64,000 nt of DNA from Curtobacterium sp. MCPF17_002 (GTDB taxonomy: Bacteria > Actinomycetota > Actinomycetes > Actinomycetales > Microbacteriaceae). The notes under the pieces are model-generated. The model saw only the letters and a list, made by a program, of their open reading frames with translations, did not search any database and was not told the origin of the DNA. Below are positions 17,622-24,906 of the stretch, one piece after another. Made by a program: the position numbers and the translations under genes. Position 1 is the stretch's first letter. Each line of letters begins with the position of its first letter. The stretch covers positions 3,658,001 through 3,722,000 of the forward strand of contig NZ_CP126251.1 in NCBI RefSeq assembly GCF_003234115.2. Direction: 5' to 3'.

Positions 17622-18410
17622 GCGTGCCCGGATGTACCGGGTGAGCAGCACGTCGCCGTCGCCCCGTAACACGTGGGCCGGCCGCATCCGCCGGAGGTCG
17701 GGCGAGGACCCGCGCGTGATCCGGGGTCCGGTGCCGCCCTCGAGCGACGGGTCGATCGTGAGGGTCAGCTCGTCGACGAGGTCCGCCGCGATCAGGGCCC
17801 CGAGGAAGGACGGGCCGCCCTCGCAGTGGATCGTCTCCAGCCCGCGGGACACCAGGGCGTCACGGATGCGCAGCATGTCGACCGAGTCGTCGTCGTCCGA
17901 GCTGCAGGCCACCACGTCGGCCACCGCGGCGAGCGCCGAGGCCGAACCCGAACCCGACCCGGCCCCGCCGGAAGCTGCAGCAGCAGCAGCAGCGCCAGCA
18001 GCAGCCGCGGACGTCAGCACGAGCGGTCGCACCGGCGCCTCCGTGAACACCCGCGAACCCGGGTCGAGCGACAGCGACCCCGAGACGATCGCGAACACCG
18101 GGTGGTCGGGCTTCCCGTGCGCACGGCGCCAGGCGACGTCGTCGTCGTGCAGGACCATCGGCCCGTAGCCCTCGTCGCGCACGGTCCCAGCGGCGACGAG
18201 CACGACGTCCGCGACGCGGCGGAGGAGGTCGAACACCCGCAGGTCGTCGGCTCCCCCGAGCGACGCCGTGGTCCCCGCGGCCGAGGCCGAGCCGTCGAGC
18301 GTGGTGACGAAGTTGACGCGGAGCCAGGCTCCCGGCGGCACGTCCGCCGCGTACAGCGCGAGCAGGTCGTCGTCGGACAGGTCCGCGACCGAGGGCGGCA
18401 GGACGTTCAC
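17619..18410 (-). CDS. RibD C-terminal-type pyrimidine/dihydrofolate reductase-like protein
   Basis: NADPH-dependent reductase fold of the RibD C-terminal domain, 263 aa, without a deaminase domain. WLRVNFVTTLDGSASAAG, VADVVLVAAGTVRDEGYG and ETIHCEGGPSFLGAL are the conserved blocks. It resembles the mycobacterial Rv2671 group, one member of which can act as an alternative dihydrofolate reductase, and the position after folE and folP supports a folate role. An insertion of mostly Ala, Gly and Ser (about residues 130-158) is encoded by a GCA-rich microsatellite. GTG at 18410 overlaps the folP stop (GTGA). Confidence 0.85.
   Translation of the reverse strand: MNVLPPSVADLSDDDLLALYAADVPPGAWLRVNFVTTLDGSASAAGTTASLGGADDLRVFDLLRRVADVVLVAAGTVRDEGYGPMVLHDDDVAWRRAHGKPDHPVFAIVSGSLSLDPGSRVFTEAPVRPLVLTSAAAAGAAAAAAASGGAGSGSGSASALAAVADVVACSSDDDDSVDMLRIRDALVSRGLETIHCEGGPSFLGALIAADLVDELTLTIDPSLEGGTGPRITRGSSPDLRRMRPAHVLRGDGDVLLTRYIRAR
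17974..18010. repeat. GCA/GCC triplet microsatellite inside the reductase gene
   Basis: A run of GCAGCAGCA-type triplets encoding poly-alanine in a loop of the reductase; prone to length change in steps of 3. Confidence 0.7.
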
Positions 18411-19342
18411 GTGTTGTGCCGCGCTTCCACCGGGTCGCGCCAGCCGAGCGTCGCCTCGACCATGCGCATGGCGTCGACGCTCTCCACGACGTCGTGCATC
18501 CGGACGATCCGGGCACCGAGCATCGCGCTCACGGTCGCCGCCGCGATCGAGCCGGCCAGCCGTTCGCCCCGGGGCCGTCCGAGCGACTCCCCCACGAAGT
18601 CCTTGTTCGACACCGCCGCGAGCACCGGGTACCCGAGCGCCACGACCTCGGGCAGCCGCCGGGTGAGCTCGAGGGTGTGCACCGTCGTCTTGTTGAGGTC
18701 GTGGCCCGGGTCGACGATGACCCGCCGGTCCGGGATCCCCGCGGCGAGCGCCCGGTCGACCCGGTCGCGCAGGAAGTCGACGACCTCGGTGGTGACGTCG
18801 GCGTACCGCGGGGGTGCCGGCAGCGGTCGTCGGGGTTCGGCGAGCGAGTGCGTGATGACGATCGTCGCCTCGGAGTCCGCGACGACCTCGACCATCCGCG
18901 GGTCGGACAGCCCGGTGGTGTCGTTGATCACGCTCGCGCCGGCCTCGATCGCGGCTGCCGCGACCTCGGGACGGAAGGTGTCGACGCTGATCGTCACGTC
19001 GGACTCCTCGGCGAGCTGCCGCACGACGGGGACGACGCGTTCGATCTCGTCGGAGGCCGGCAGCTCGGGCCCCGGGGCGAACTTCACGCCGCCGATGTCC
19101 ACCCAGTCGGCACCCTGCTCGGCGGCACGCACGGCGGCCTCGACCGCGCGGTCGAGTGCGAAGGTCGCGCCGCGGTCGTGGAACGAGTCCGGGGTGCGGT
19201 TCACGATGGCCATCACCGCGATGCGGTGGTCGAAGTCGAACGTGCGTCGGCCGATGGTGCGGACCGGGTCGCGCAGGTCCGGCACCACCCAGCCGGGTGT
19301 CGTCGGGGCCTGGAGGCGGCGCTCCGCTCGTTCGGTCGTCAT
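18407..19342 (-). CDS. folP: Dihydropteroate synthase-like protein of the FolP2 type
   Basis: TIM-barrel protein of 311 aa of the dihydropteroate synthase family, which joins p-aminobenzoate to hydroxymethyl-dihydropterin. MAIVNRTPDSFHDRGATF, VISVDTFR-like TISVDTFRPEV and SVINDTTG are present. Two motifs differ from classical FolP: NRTPDSF for N-V/I-TPDSF, and GGVKFAPG (84-91) where GGESTRPG is usual; SNKDFVGE holds the late Lys. These are traits of mycobacterial FolP2, whose catalytic role is doubtful. ATG at 19342 overlaps folE (ATGA) and the stop overlaps the reductase, giving a three-gene pteridine operon. A GCCTGGAGGC copy lies in the variable N-terminal tail. Confidence 0.88.
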   Translation of the reverse strand: MTTERAERRLQAPTTPGWVVPDLRDPVRTIGRRTFDFDHRIAVMAIVNRTPDSFHDRGATFALDRAVEAAVRAAEQGADWVDIGGVKFAPGPELPASDEIERVVPVVRQLAEESDVTISVDTFRPEVAAAAIEAGASVINDTTGLSDPRMVEVVADSEATIVITHSLAEPRRPLPAPPRYADVTTEVVDFLRDRVDRALAAGIPDRRVIVDPGHDLNKTTVHTLELTRRLPEVVALGYPVLAAVSNKDFVGESLGRPRGERLAGSIAAATVSAMLGARIVRMHDVVESVDAMRMVEATLGWRDPVEARHNT

Positions 19343-19980
19343 GCGTCCGCCTCGTGGTCGGCTCCGGCGGACGGGGCCGCGTCGGGTGCCGACCCGGCGC
19401 TGGCTGCGGCTGCGGCTCCTGCGCCGATGAGGGCGATCGCCTCGGCACGTCCGGCGGCGTCCGCCAGGGTGCCGGTCGCCGCCACGGTCACGGTCGTCGA
19501 CGCCGTCTGCCGCTCACCGCGGGTCGTCACGCACTGGTGCTGCGCGTCGAGCACCACGAGGACACCGGCCGCTCCGAGCCCCTCGGCGATCGTCGCCGCG
19601 ACCTGCTCCCCGAGCCGTTCCTGCAGCTGCGGACGCGATGCGACGGTGTCGAGCACCCGGGACAGGGTCCCGAGCCCGATCAACCGGTCGCCCGGGGCAT
19701 ACGCCATGTGCGCGACGCCGGTGAAGGGCAGCAGGTGGTGCTCGCACACCGACCGGAAGCGGACGTCGCGCACGATGACGAGCTGCCCGCGGTCGCCGTC
19801 CTCGGCGTGCACGGTGCCGGCGCGGGCGATCTCGACCGCGTCCGTGCCGATCCCGGCGAAGAACTCCGCGTACGCGTCGGCGACCCGGGAGGGGGTGCGC
19901 TCGAGTTCGGGCCGGTCCGGGTCCTCACCGATGCCCAGCAGGAGTTCGCGCACGGCGGCCTCGACGCGGGCACGGTCCAT
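19339..19980 (-). CDS. folE: GTP cyclohydrolase I
   Basis: First enzyme of pterin synthesis, making dihydroneopterin triphosphate from GTP, 213 aa. Zinc ligands are Cys79 and His82 in SVCEHHLLPF and Cys150 in DAQHQCVTTRG; GIGEDPDRPELERTPSRV and RQLQERL-like RPQLQERLGEQVA are conserved. An Ala-rich tail of about 35 residues follows the normal end of the enzyme. ATG at 19980 is used; a GTG four codons earlier inside GTGACGTCAC is possible. It heads the folE-folP-reductase operon with 4-base overlaps. Confidence 0.95.
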   Translation of the reverse strand: MDRARVEAAVRELLLGIGEDPDRPELERTPSRVADAYAEFFAGIGTDAVEIARAGTVHAEDGDRGQLVIVRDVRFRSVCEHHLLPFTGVAHMAYAPGDRLIGLGTLSRVLDTVASRPQLQERLGEQVAATIAEGLGAAGVLVVLDAQHQCVTTRGERQTASTTVTVAATGTLADAAGRAEAIALIGAGAAAAASAGSAPDAAPSAGADHEADA

Positions 19981-19982
19981 GC

Positions 19983-19992
19983 GTGACGTCAC
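19983..19992. promoter_or_regulatory. Perfect palindrome GTGACGTCAC before folE
   Basis: A 10-bp palindrome 2 bases upstream of the folE ATG. It could be an operator or could contain the true GTG start; nothing further can be decided by eye. Confidence 0.3.
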
Positions 19993-20069
19993 CCGACCAT
20001 CCAACACCAGCCACGGCCCGCGAACGGGAGCGCGCACACGGCGTGATGTCCCCCGATCAGGCGAGTCGC

Positions 20070-20079
20070 GCCTCCAGGC
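20070..20079. repeat. GCCTGGAGGC element (minus strand) in the folE-permease spacer
   Basis: Part of TCGCGCCTCCAGGCCG, identical over 16 bases to the copy at 29857-29872. Confidence 0.7.
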
Positions 20080-20125
20080 CGACGCCTGCGGGACCGCTGT
20101 GACACGCCGGAAACCCAGCGTCCTT

Positions 20126-20131
20126 TAAACT
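20126..20131 (+). promoter_or_regulatory. -10 box TAAACT of the purine permease gene
   Basis: TAAACT ends 6 bases before the GTG at 20138; GTGACA about 20 bases upstream may be a weak -35. Confidence 0.5.
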
Positions 20132-20137
20132 TCATCG

Positions 20138-21610
20138 GTGAGCGCCCCGCAGACCGACACCACACCCCGGAACCGCTTCGCGACCGGCCTCGACCGTTTC
20201 TTCTCGATCACGCACCGCGGGTCGACGATTCCCCGCGAGGTCCGCGGTGGTCTCGTCTCCTTCGTGACGATGGCCTACATCGTCATCCTCAACCCGCTCA
20301 TCCTCGGCGGGTTCAGCCAGGACCAGGCGCCGCAGGACGTCCTCGGCGGCTGGCTGCAGAACGCGCAGGTCGCCGCGGCCACCGGACTCGTCGCCGGTCT
20401 CATGACGATCGCGATGGGACTCATCGCGAACCTGCCGTTCGGCATCGCCGCGGGGCTCGGGATCAACTCGTTCCTCGCCGTGAGCGTCGTCCACCAGGTG
20501 ACCTGGGCGGAGGCGATGGGCCTCGTCGTCATCAACGGCGTCGTGATCGTGATCCTCGCACTCACCGGCATCCGGACGATGATCTTCACCGCGGTGCCGC
20601 CGCAGCTCAAGGCCGCGATCACCGTCGGCATCGGTCTGTTCATCGCCTTCATCGGGCTCGTCGACTCCGGGTTCGTGCGCACCACGAAGAACGCCTCGCC
20701 GCCGCTGCAGCTCGGTGAGGACGGCTCCGTGTCGGCGCTCCCGACGATCGTGTTCCTCATCGGTCTCGTCATCATCGGCACGCTGATGGCCCGCAAGGTG
20801 AAGGGCGCGCTGCTCATCGGCATCGTCGCGACCACCATCATCGCGATCATCCTGCAGGCGATCTTCAAGGTGCCGACCTCGGTCGACTCCCCCACCGGCT
20901 GGAACCTCAACGCCCCCGGCCTGCCGAGTGCGCTGTTCGCCGTCCCCGACCTGTCGCTCGTCGGCCACGCCGACGTCTTCGGCGCCTTCACCCGCATCGG
21001 CCCGATCGCCGCGTCGATGCTCGTCTTCACGCTCGTCTTCACGAACTTCTTCGACGCCATGGGCACGATGACCGGTCTCGCCAAGGCCGCCGGCGTCGCG
21101 AACCCCGACGGCACCTTCCCGCGGCTGAAGTCGGCGCTCGTCGTCGAGGGTGCCGGCGCGATCGCCGGAGGTGGCGCCTCGGTCTCGTCGAACACCGTGT
21201 TCATCGACTCCGCCGCCGGCATCGGTGAAGGCGCCCGGACCGGCATGGCCTCGGTCGTCACCGGCCTGCTGTTCCTGGCGTCGATGTTCCTCACGCCGCT
21301 GACCCAGGTCGTCCCGCTCGAGGTCGCCGCCGCCGGACTCGTCGTCGTCGGTGCGCTCATGGTCGCGCAGGTGAAGGACATCGACTGGACCGACTTCGGC
21401 GCAGCGCTCCCCGCGTTCCTGACGATCGTGATCATGCCGCTGACCTACTCGATCGCGAACGGCATCGGGGCGGGCTTCATCAGCTGGGTGCTCATCAAGC
21501 TGCTGTCCGGCCGCGGGCGCCAGGTGTCGTGGCTGCTCTACGTGGTCGCCGCGGGCTTCCTGCTCTACTTCGCGCGCGGGCCGTTGGAGTCCGTGCTCGG
21601 CGTCGGCTGA
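20138..21610 (+). CDS. NCS2-family purine permease (AzgA/guanine-hypoxanthine type)
   Basis: Membrane transporter of 490 aa with about 12-14 hydrophobic segments. The N-terminal RFFSITHRGSTIPREVRGGL and FVTMAYIVILNPLIL, plus FTLVFTNFFDAMGTMTGLA and GGGASVSSNTVFIDSAAGIG, are diagnostic of the AzgA-like branch of the NCS2 family, which imports adenine, guanine or hypoxanthine by proton symport. The mRNA is probably leaderless. A 28-bp hairpin about 100 bases downstream is a likely terminator. Confidence 0.93.
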   Translation: MSAPQTDTTPRNRFATGLDRFFSITHRGSTIPREVRGGLVSFVTMAYIVILNPLILGGFSQDQAPQDVLGGWLQNAQVAAATGLVAGLMTIAMGLIANLPFGIAAGLGINSFLAVSVVHQVTWAEAMGLVVINGVVIVILALTGIRTMIFTAVPPQLKAAITVGIGLFIAFIGLVDSGFVRTTKNASPPLQLGEDGSVSALPTIVFLIGLVIIGTLMARKVKGALLIGIVATTIIAIILQAIFKVPTSVDSPTGWNLNAPGLPSALFAVPDLSLVGHADVFGAFTRIGPIAASMLVFTLVFTNFFDAMGTMTGLAKAAGVANPDGTFPRLKSALVVEGAGAIAGGGASVSSNTVFIDSAAGIGEGARTGMASVVTGLLFLASMFLTPLTQVVPLEVAAAGLVVVGALMVAQVKDIDWTDFGAALPAFLTIVIMPLTYSIANGIGAGFISWVLIKLLSGRGRQVSWLLYVVAAGFLLYFARGPLESVLGVG

Positions 21611-21615
21611 GGCTT

Positions 21616-21710
21616 GCTCGGGCGGGGCGCGCTTCGGCTCGTCTCGGTTCGGCTCGGCTCGTCTCGGGCGGGCTCGTCTCGGTCCGGTTTGGCCCGGTCC
21701 GGTTCGGCCC
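21616..21710. repeat. Degenerate GGCTCGTCTCGG/TTCGGCCCGG tract
   Basis: Low-complexity run of imperfect 5-10 base units (GGCTC, TCGGT, CCGGT) between the purine permease stop and a long hairpin. No reading frame is convincing. Confidence 0.6.
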
Positions 21711-21711
21711 G

Positions 21712-21771
21712 GCACAACCAAAGACGGCTCGCGCCACGGGATTCCGTGGCGCGAGCCGTCCTTGGTTGTGC
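21712..21771. repeat. Long hairpin, GCACAACC family (best copy)
   Basis: Arms 21712-21739 and 21744-21771 pair over 28 bases with a single mismatch around the loop GATT. The outer arm starts GCACAACCAAAG. It lies between convergent genes, so it may serve as a bidirectional terminator, but the arm sequence recurs elsewhere, which marks it as a repeat family. Confidence 0.85.
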
Positions 21772-21823
21772 GACGGCGGGCGCGCGGGGCCGCGGTCGGC
21801 CGCGTCGGCCGGGAGGCCCGTGG

Positions 21824-22279
21824 TCAGTCCGGCAGGTCGCTCGGCGTCGCCTCGTGGTGACGCCGACCCTCGGTGCGCCGGTCCTCCTTCATGCCCGCCT
21901 CGAACAGGTGCCGACGCCCCTGCACGAGTTCGTCGCGCGCGGTCCGCTCGAGCTCCTTCGCGAGGGCGTAGTACCCGTCGTCGTAGTCCTCGACGACCTG
22001 GAACGTCCACCGTCCGGCGATGACGTTCCGCCCGACCAGCTCGGTGTCGATCCGGTCGGCGAGCTCCGTGTGCCCCGCCTTCCGGAGCTGTTCGACGGCC
22101 TCGCCGAGGTTGAGGTCAGCGGTGCCGGTGAGCCGGTGGAACCCGTACAGCAGACCGCGGGCGTGCTCGATGACCTCGACGGCGGCCGACAGCGTGCCGA
22201 GGGCCTCGACGGTCGCCTCGGACACCCCCTCGGGCACCTGGTGCTGGTCGTCCGGTCCCTGGGCGTCGTCGTTCGTCAT
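21824..22279 (-). CDS. Conserved-looking protein of unknown function
   Basis: Soluble, charged protein of 151 aa. No signal peptide or membrane segment is seen. It has a helical middle (EATVEALGTLSAAVEVIEHA) and a distinctive centre VIAGRWTFQVVEDYDDGYY, then a basic-acidic helix ELERTARDELVQGRRHLF and a His-rich, probably flexible tail. TAGACG 6 bases before the ATG could be a -10. No family is recognised. It is a single gene, flanked on both sides by hairpins of the GCACAACC family. Confidence 0.75.
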   Translation of the reverse strand: MTNDDAQGPDDQHQVPEGVSEATVEALGTLSAAVEVIEHARGLLYGFHRLTGTADLNLGEAVEQLRKAGHTELADRIDTELVGRNVIAGRWTFQVVEDYDDGYYALAKELERTARDELVQGRRHLFEAGMKEDRRTEGRRHHEATPSDLPD

Positions 22280-22374
22280 GCGTCCCGTCTACCGGATCGG
22301 CGCTGCTGCTGCTCCGAGGTGTGCGTCGGAGTGCGCTTCGCTGCGCGCTTCCCTGTGCGCTCGGAGTGCGCTTC

Positions 22375-22434
22375 GCACAACGCAAGTGCGTCTGAACCAC
22401 GCGATCGTCCGGTTCGGAGTGACTTCGGTTGTGC
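22375..22434. repeat. Degenerate hairpin, GCACAACC family
   Basis: Outer arms GCACAACGCAAGT (22375-22387) and ACTTCGGTTGTGC (22422-22434) pair with two mismatches, with an inner GAACC/GGTTC stem. It lies between the two small minus-strand genes. Confidence 0.65.
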
Positions 22435-22481
22435 GGCGTGCGCACGGGGCGCGCGACACCTGCGCGTCGCCCGGCCATCGA

Positions 22482-22946
22482 TCAGGGCTTCTCGACGGGA
22501 GCAGGGTTCTCGAGCATGTCCGGCTCGGTCGAGTCCCACCCGGCGGCGATCGCTTCGGCGGAGTTCCGCCAGGCCTGCATCTCGAGCAGCAGGCGGCGAG
22601 GCTGCCGGAGTGAGAACGACCCACGCGCAACGTCGACGATCTCCTTCGCGAAGCGCTGCTGGTCCGCTCGGCTCAGGAGCTTCAGCCACGGGTACGGGAT
22701 CGCGAGGCGATCGTGCAGCGGGAGCTGCTCGTTCACCGTCACCGCCGCGAGCAACTGTGCCGCGATCTCCAGCACCGCTTCGTCGTCGTCGGAGCGTTCC
22801 TTCGTCGTCAGGACCAGCGGTTTCCCATCCCGCCGCGTGACCTCGAGCGGCTCCTGCTCGGCAGCAGCGAAGACGTCCTTCGCATGGCGCGAGAGGTCCG
22901 AGGACTGCACGGAACGCCGTGAGCGGCACGGGGCGAGGAGCGTCAT
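22482..22946 (-). CDS. Phd-like antitoxin-domain protein without adjacent toxin
   Basis: Protein of 154 aa. The first 55 residues resemble the DNA-binding half of Phd/YefM antitoxins: SSDLSRHAKDVFAAAEQEPL then EVTRRDGKPLVLTTKER. The rest is helical (EIAAQLLAAVTVNEQLPLHD, RFAKEIVDVARGSF) and longer than a normal antitoxin tail. No toxin gene is within reach: neighbours are a hypothetical gene downstream and a divergent DUF1697 gene. A TACGCT -10 box and an imperfect palindrome upstream suggest autoregulation. It could be a solitary regulator or a toxin-antitoxin remnant. Confidence 0.75.
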   Translation of the reverse strand: MTLLAPCRSRRSVQSSDLSRHAKDVFAAAEQEPLEVTRRDGKPLVLTTKERSDDDEAVLEIAAQLLAAVTVNEQLPLHDRLAIPYPWLKLLSRADQQRFAKEIVDVARGSFSLRQPRRLLLEMQAWRNSAEAIAAGWDSTEPDMLENPAPVEKP

Positions 22947-22952
22947 GGGTCG

Positions 22953-22958
22953 AGCGTA
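22953..22958 (-). promoter_or_regulatory. -10 box TACGCT of the Phd-like gene
   Basis: TACGCT ends 6 bases before the ATG at 22946 (leaderless pattern). Confidence 0.5.
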
Positions 22959-22976
22959 TTCAGAACGTGTTTTGAA
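22959..22976. promoter_or_regulatory. Imperfect palindrome upstream of the Phd-like gene
   Basis: TTCAGAACG-TGTTTTGAA, 7 of 9 positions symmetric, adjoining the -10 box; candidate operator for autorepression. Confidence 0.45.
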
Positions 22977-23020
22977 CGCAAGAGGGGGACGGGAGGCGCG
23001 CCCCCTTCGGACGGGCGCGG

Positions 23021-23026
23021 TACGGT
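23021..23026 (+). promoter_or_regulatory. -10 box TACGGT of the DUF1697 gene
   Basis: TACGGT ends 6 bases before the ATG at 23033 (leaderless pattern). Confidence 0.5.
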
Positions 23027-23032
23027 GCCGGA

Positions 23033-23551
23033 ATGGCCAGGTGGGTCGCGCTGCTGCGCGGAGTGAACGTCAACGGGATCACCATCACGAGTGCGGCGCT
23101 CGCCTCGCTCTTCCGCGAACTCGGGTTCGGTGATGTCCGGACGGTGCTCGCGTCGGGGAACGTCGTGTTCACGGCGGACGGCGGCCCGTCGTCGGCCGTG
23201 AAGACGACGATCGAGTCGGCGCTCCGCGACCGGTTCGGCTACGACGCGTGGATCGTGCTCGTCCCGCACGACACCCTGTCGGAGATCCTCGACGGCTTCC
23301 CGTTCGACTCCGCCGAGGACCGCCACGACTACGTCCTCTTCGGCTCCGACGAGGACGCACTCGACGAGCTGCTCGCCGACCTCCAGCTCGACGAGTCCGT
23401 CGAACGGGTCGCCCGCGGCTCCGGGGTCGTCTACTGGTCGTGCCCGAAGGGCTCCAGCACGGACACGGTCTTCGCGAAGCGGGCCGGCGCCGCACGCTTC
23501 AAGCGGACGACGACGACCCGGAACGCGAACACGCTCCGGAAGCTCCTGTGA
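23033..23551 (+). CDS. DUF1697 family protein
   Basis: Protein of 172 aa belonging to the DUF1697 family: the start MARWVALLRGVNVNG and VRTVLASGNVVFTAD are its conserved opening, and the basic end FKRTTTTRNANTLRKLL is typical of its C-terminus. Biochemical function is unknown; members are small soluble proteins common in actinobacteria. Its TGA overlaps the GTG of the next gene, so the two are co-translated. Confidence 0.92.
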   Translation: MARWVALLRGVNVNGITITSAALASLFRELGFGDVRTVLASGNVVFTADGGPSSAVKTTIESALRDRFGYDAWIVLVPHDTLSEILDGFPFDSAEDRHDYVLFGSDEDALDELLADLQLDESVERVARGSGVVYWSCPKGSSTDTVFAKRAGAARFKRTTTTRNANTLRKLL

Positions 23552-23934
23552 CGCGGGGACGCGTCCACCACGTCGAACTCCGGACCGCCGACCTCGAGTC
23601 GGCCGGAACCGCCTGGGCATGGCTCCTCGGCGAGCTCGGCTACGAGCCGTTCCAGCAGTGGGACCACGGCCGGAGCTGGCGACTCGGCGACGGGTACATC
23701 GTGCTCGAGTCCGCCCCGCTCGACGGGGCGAACGACCGTCGACGGCCGGGGTTGAGCCACGTCGCCTTCCACGCCGGTGACCGCAGCGACGTCGCGCGGA
23801 TGTGGGACGCGGCACCCGACCACGGCTGGGTCCGCCTGTACGAGGACCGGCACCCGAACGCCGGCGGACCCGACCACCACGCCGCGTTCCTGGAGGACGC
23901 CGAGCGCTTCAAGGTCGAGCTCGTCGCTGGCTGA
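23548..23934 (+). CDS. VOC-superfamily (glyoxalase/bleomycin-resistance fold) protein
   Basis: Small metalloprotein-like protein of 128 aa with one VOC domain. VHHVELRTADLESAGTAW carries the first metal His, GLSHVAFHAGD the second, and the end EDAERFKVELVA the usual Glu. GTG at 23548 overlaps the DUF1697 stop (GTGA). Substrate unknown: lactoylglutathione-lyase-like or antibiotic-binding roles are both possible. It converges on the SDR gene, 8 bases away. Confidence 0.88.
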   Translation: MTRGRVHHVELRTADLESAGTAWAWLLGELGYEPFQQWDHGRSWRLGDGYIVLESAPLDGANDRRRPGLSHVAFHAGDRSDVARMWDAAPDHGWVRLYEDRHPNAGGPDHHAAFLEDAERFKVELVAG

Positions 23935-23942
23935 ACGGCACG

Positions 23943-24710
23943 TCAGGACTGCGGCGGCTGCCCGTTGCTCGCGGTCGTGCCGCCGTCGACGGGCAGGATC
24001 GCACCCGTGATGAACGACGCCGCGTCGCTCGCCAGGAAGAGCACCGCGGCAGCGACCTCCTCTGAACGGCCACCACGGCCGAGCGCGATCCGCTCGGCGA
24101 ACTGCTCCCTGAGCTCGTCGTCCTCCGCCTGCTCCTGCGTGAGGTCGGTCCAGATGAGCCCCGGCGCGACCGCGTTCACCCGCACACCGAACTGTCCGTT
24201 GTCGAGCGCGGCGGCCTTCGTGAAGTTGGTCACGCCGCCCTTGGCCGCGTTGTACGGGCTCATCCGCCAGTCCGCGTCCTCGCCGGAGACCGACGAGGTG
24301 TTCACGATCGAGCCCTTCGTCTCACGGAGGAAGGGCAGCGCTGCACGGGTGCCGTAGAAGACTCCGGAGAGGTCGGTCTCGATCACCCGACGCCACTCGT
24401 CCGTGCTGATGTCCGTGATGTCGCCCGAGCTGAACGTGCCTGCGTTGTTCACGAGCACGTCGACGCGGTCGAACCGGTCCACCGCCGCGGAGACCACCGT
24501 CTCCCAGTCGTCGGGACTCGCGACGTCGGCCTGCAGCACCACCGTGCGGTCGGTCGGCAGGGAGTCCCCCACCGCGCGCACCTTCTCGTCCACGCTGTCC
24601 GTCAGCACGACGGATGCGCCCTCGTCGATGAACGCCCGCGCGGTGGCCTCGCCGATGCCGGACCCCGCTCCCGTGACGATCGCGACCTTGCCCTCGAACC
24701 GGTTGCCCAT
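23943..24710 (-). CDS. Short-chain dehydrogenase/reductase
   Basis: NAD(P)-dependent oxidoreductase of 255 aa, classical SDR. Rossmann motif TGAGSGIGE, NNAG in DVLVNNAGTFSSG, catalytic Ser in IVNTSSVSGED and YNAAK are all present; LPVDGGTTASNGQPPQS ends the chain. The acidic residue after the second strand (VVLTDSVDEK) suggests NAD. Start ATG at 24710 has AGGAGA 5 bases upstream. Substrate unknown; sequence resembles 3-oxoacyl-ACP reductase or sugar dehydrogenases. Confidence 0.92.
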   Translation of the reverse strand: MGNRFEGKVAIVTGAGSGIGEATARAFIDEGASVVLTDSVDEKVRAVGDSLPTDRTVVLQADVASPDDWETVVSAAVDRFDRVDVLVNNAGTFSSGDITDISTDEWRRVIETDLSGVFYGTRAALPFLRETKGSIVNTSSVSGEDADWRMSPYNAAKGGVTNFTKAAALDNGQFGVRVNAVAPGLIWTDLTQEQAEDDELREQFAERIALGRGGRSEEVAAAVLFLASDAASFITGAILPVDGGTTASNGQPPQS

Positions 24711-24867
24711 GATGTCTCCTCTCGTTGCACGGTCGTGCCCGGAGAGTCGCCATCGGCCCGAGAGGCACGGCGCACCACGGTGCCCGCACTCGGCTGGATG
24801 CGTTCGGAGGTGCACCACGCCGCACCCGCGGCGCACCCGCACCCGCACCCGCGACGCACCCGCGCCC

Positions 24868-24900
24868 GCAGCCGCAGCCGCAGCCGCAGCCGCAGCCGCG
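24868..24900. repeat. (CCGCAG)n hexamer tract
   Basis: Five to six copies of a GCAGCC hexamer between the SDR start and the GH65 stop, preceded by CACCCGC repeats. No frame, regulator site or terminator is evident in the rest of this 196-base spacer. Confidence 0.75.
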
Positions 24901-24906
24901 ACGGTG

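Noticed and set aside
21616..21710. Possible small gene in the spacer after the purine permease
   Set aside because: Frames here consist only of repeated Gly/Ser/Arg-type codons from a degenerate tract; no start with a ribosome site or -10 box fits.
20132..21721. Long antisense frame opposite the purine permease
   Set aside because: Low-complexity, charged translation without motifs; the plus-strand frame is a clear NCS2 transporter.
24868..24900. Possible CRISPR or regulatory repeat array
   Set aside because: Units are only 6 bases without spacers; it is a simple hexamer tract.
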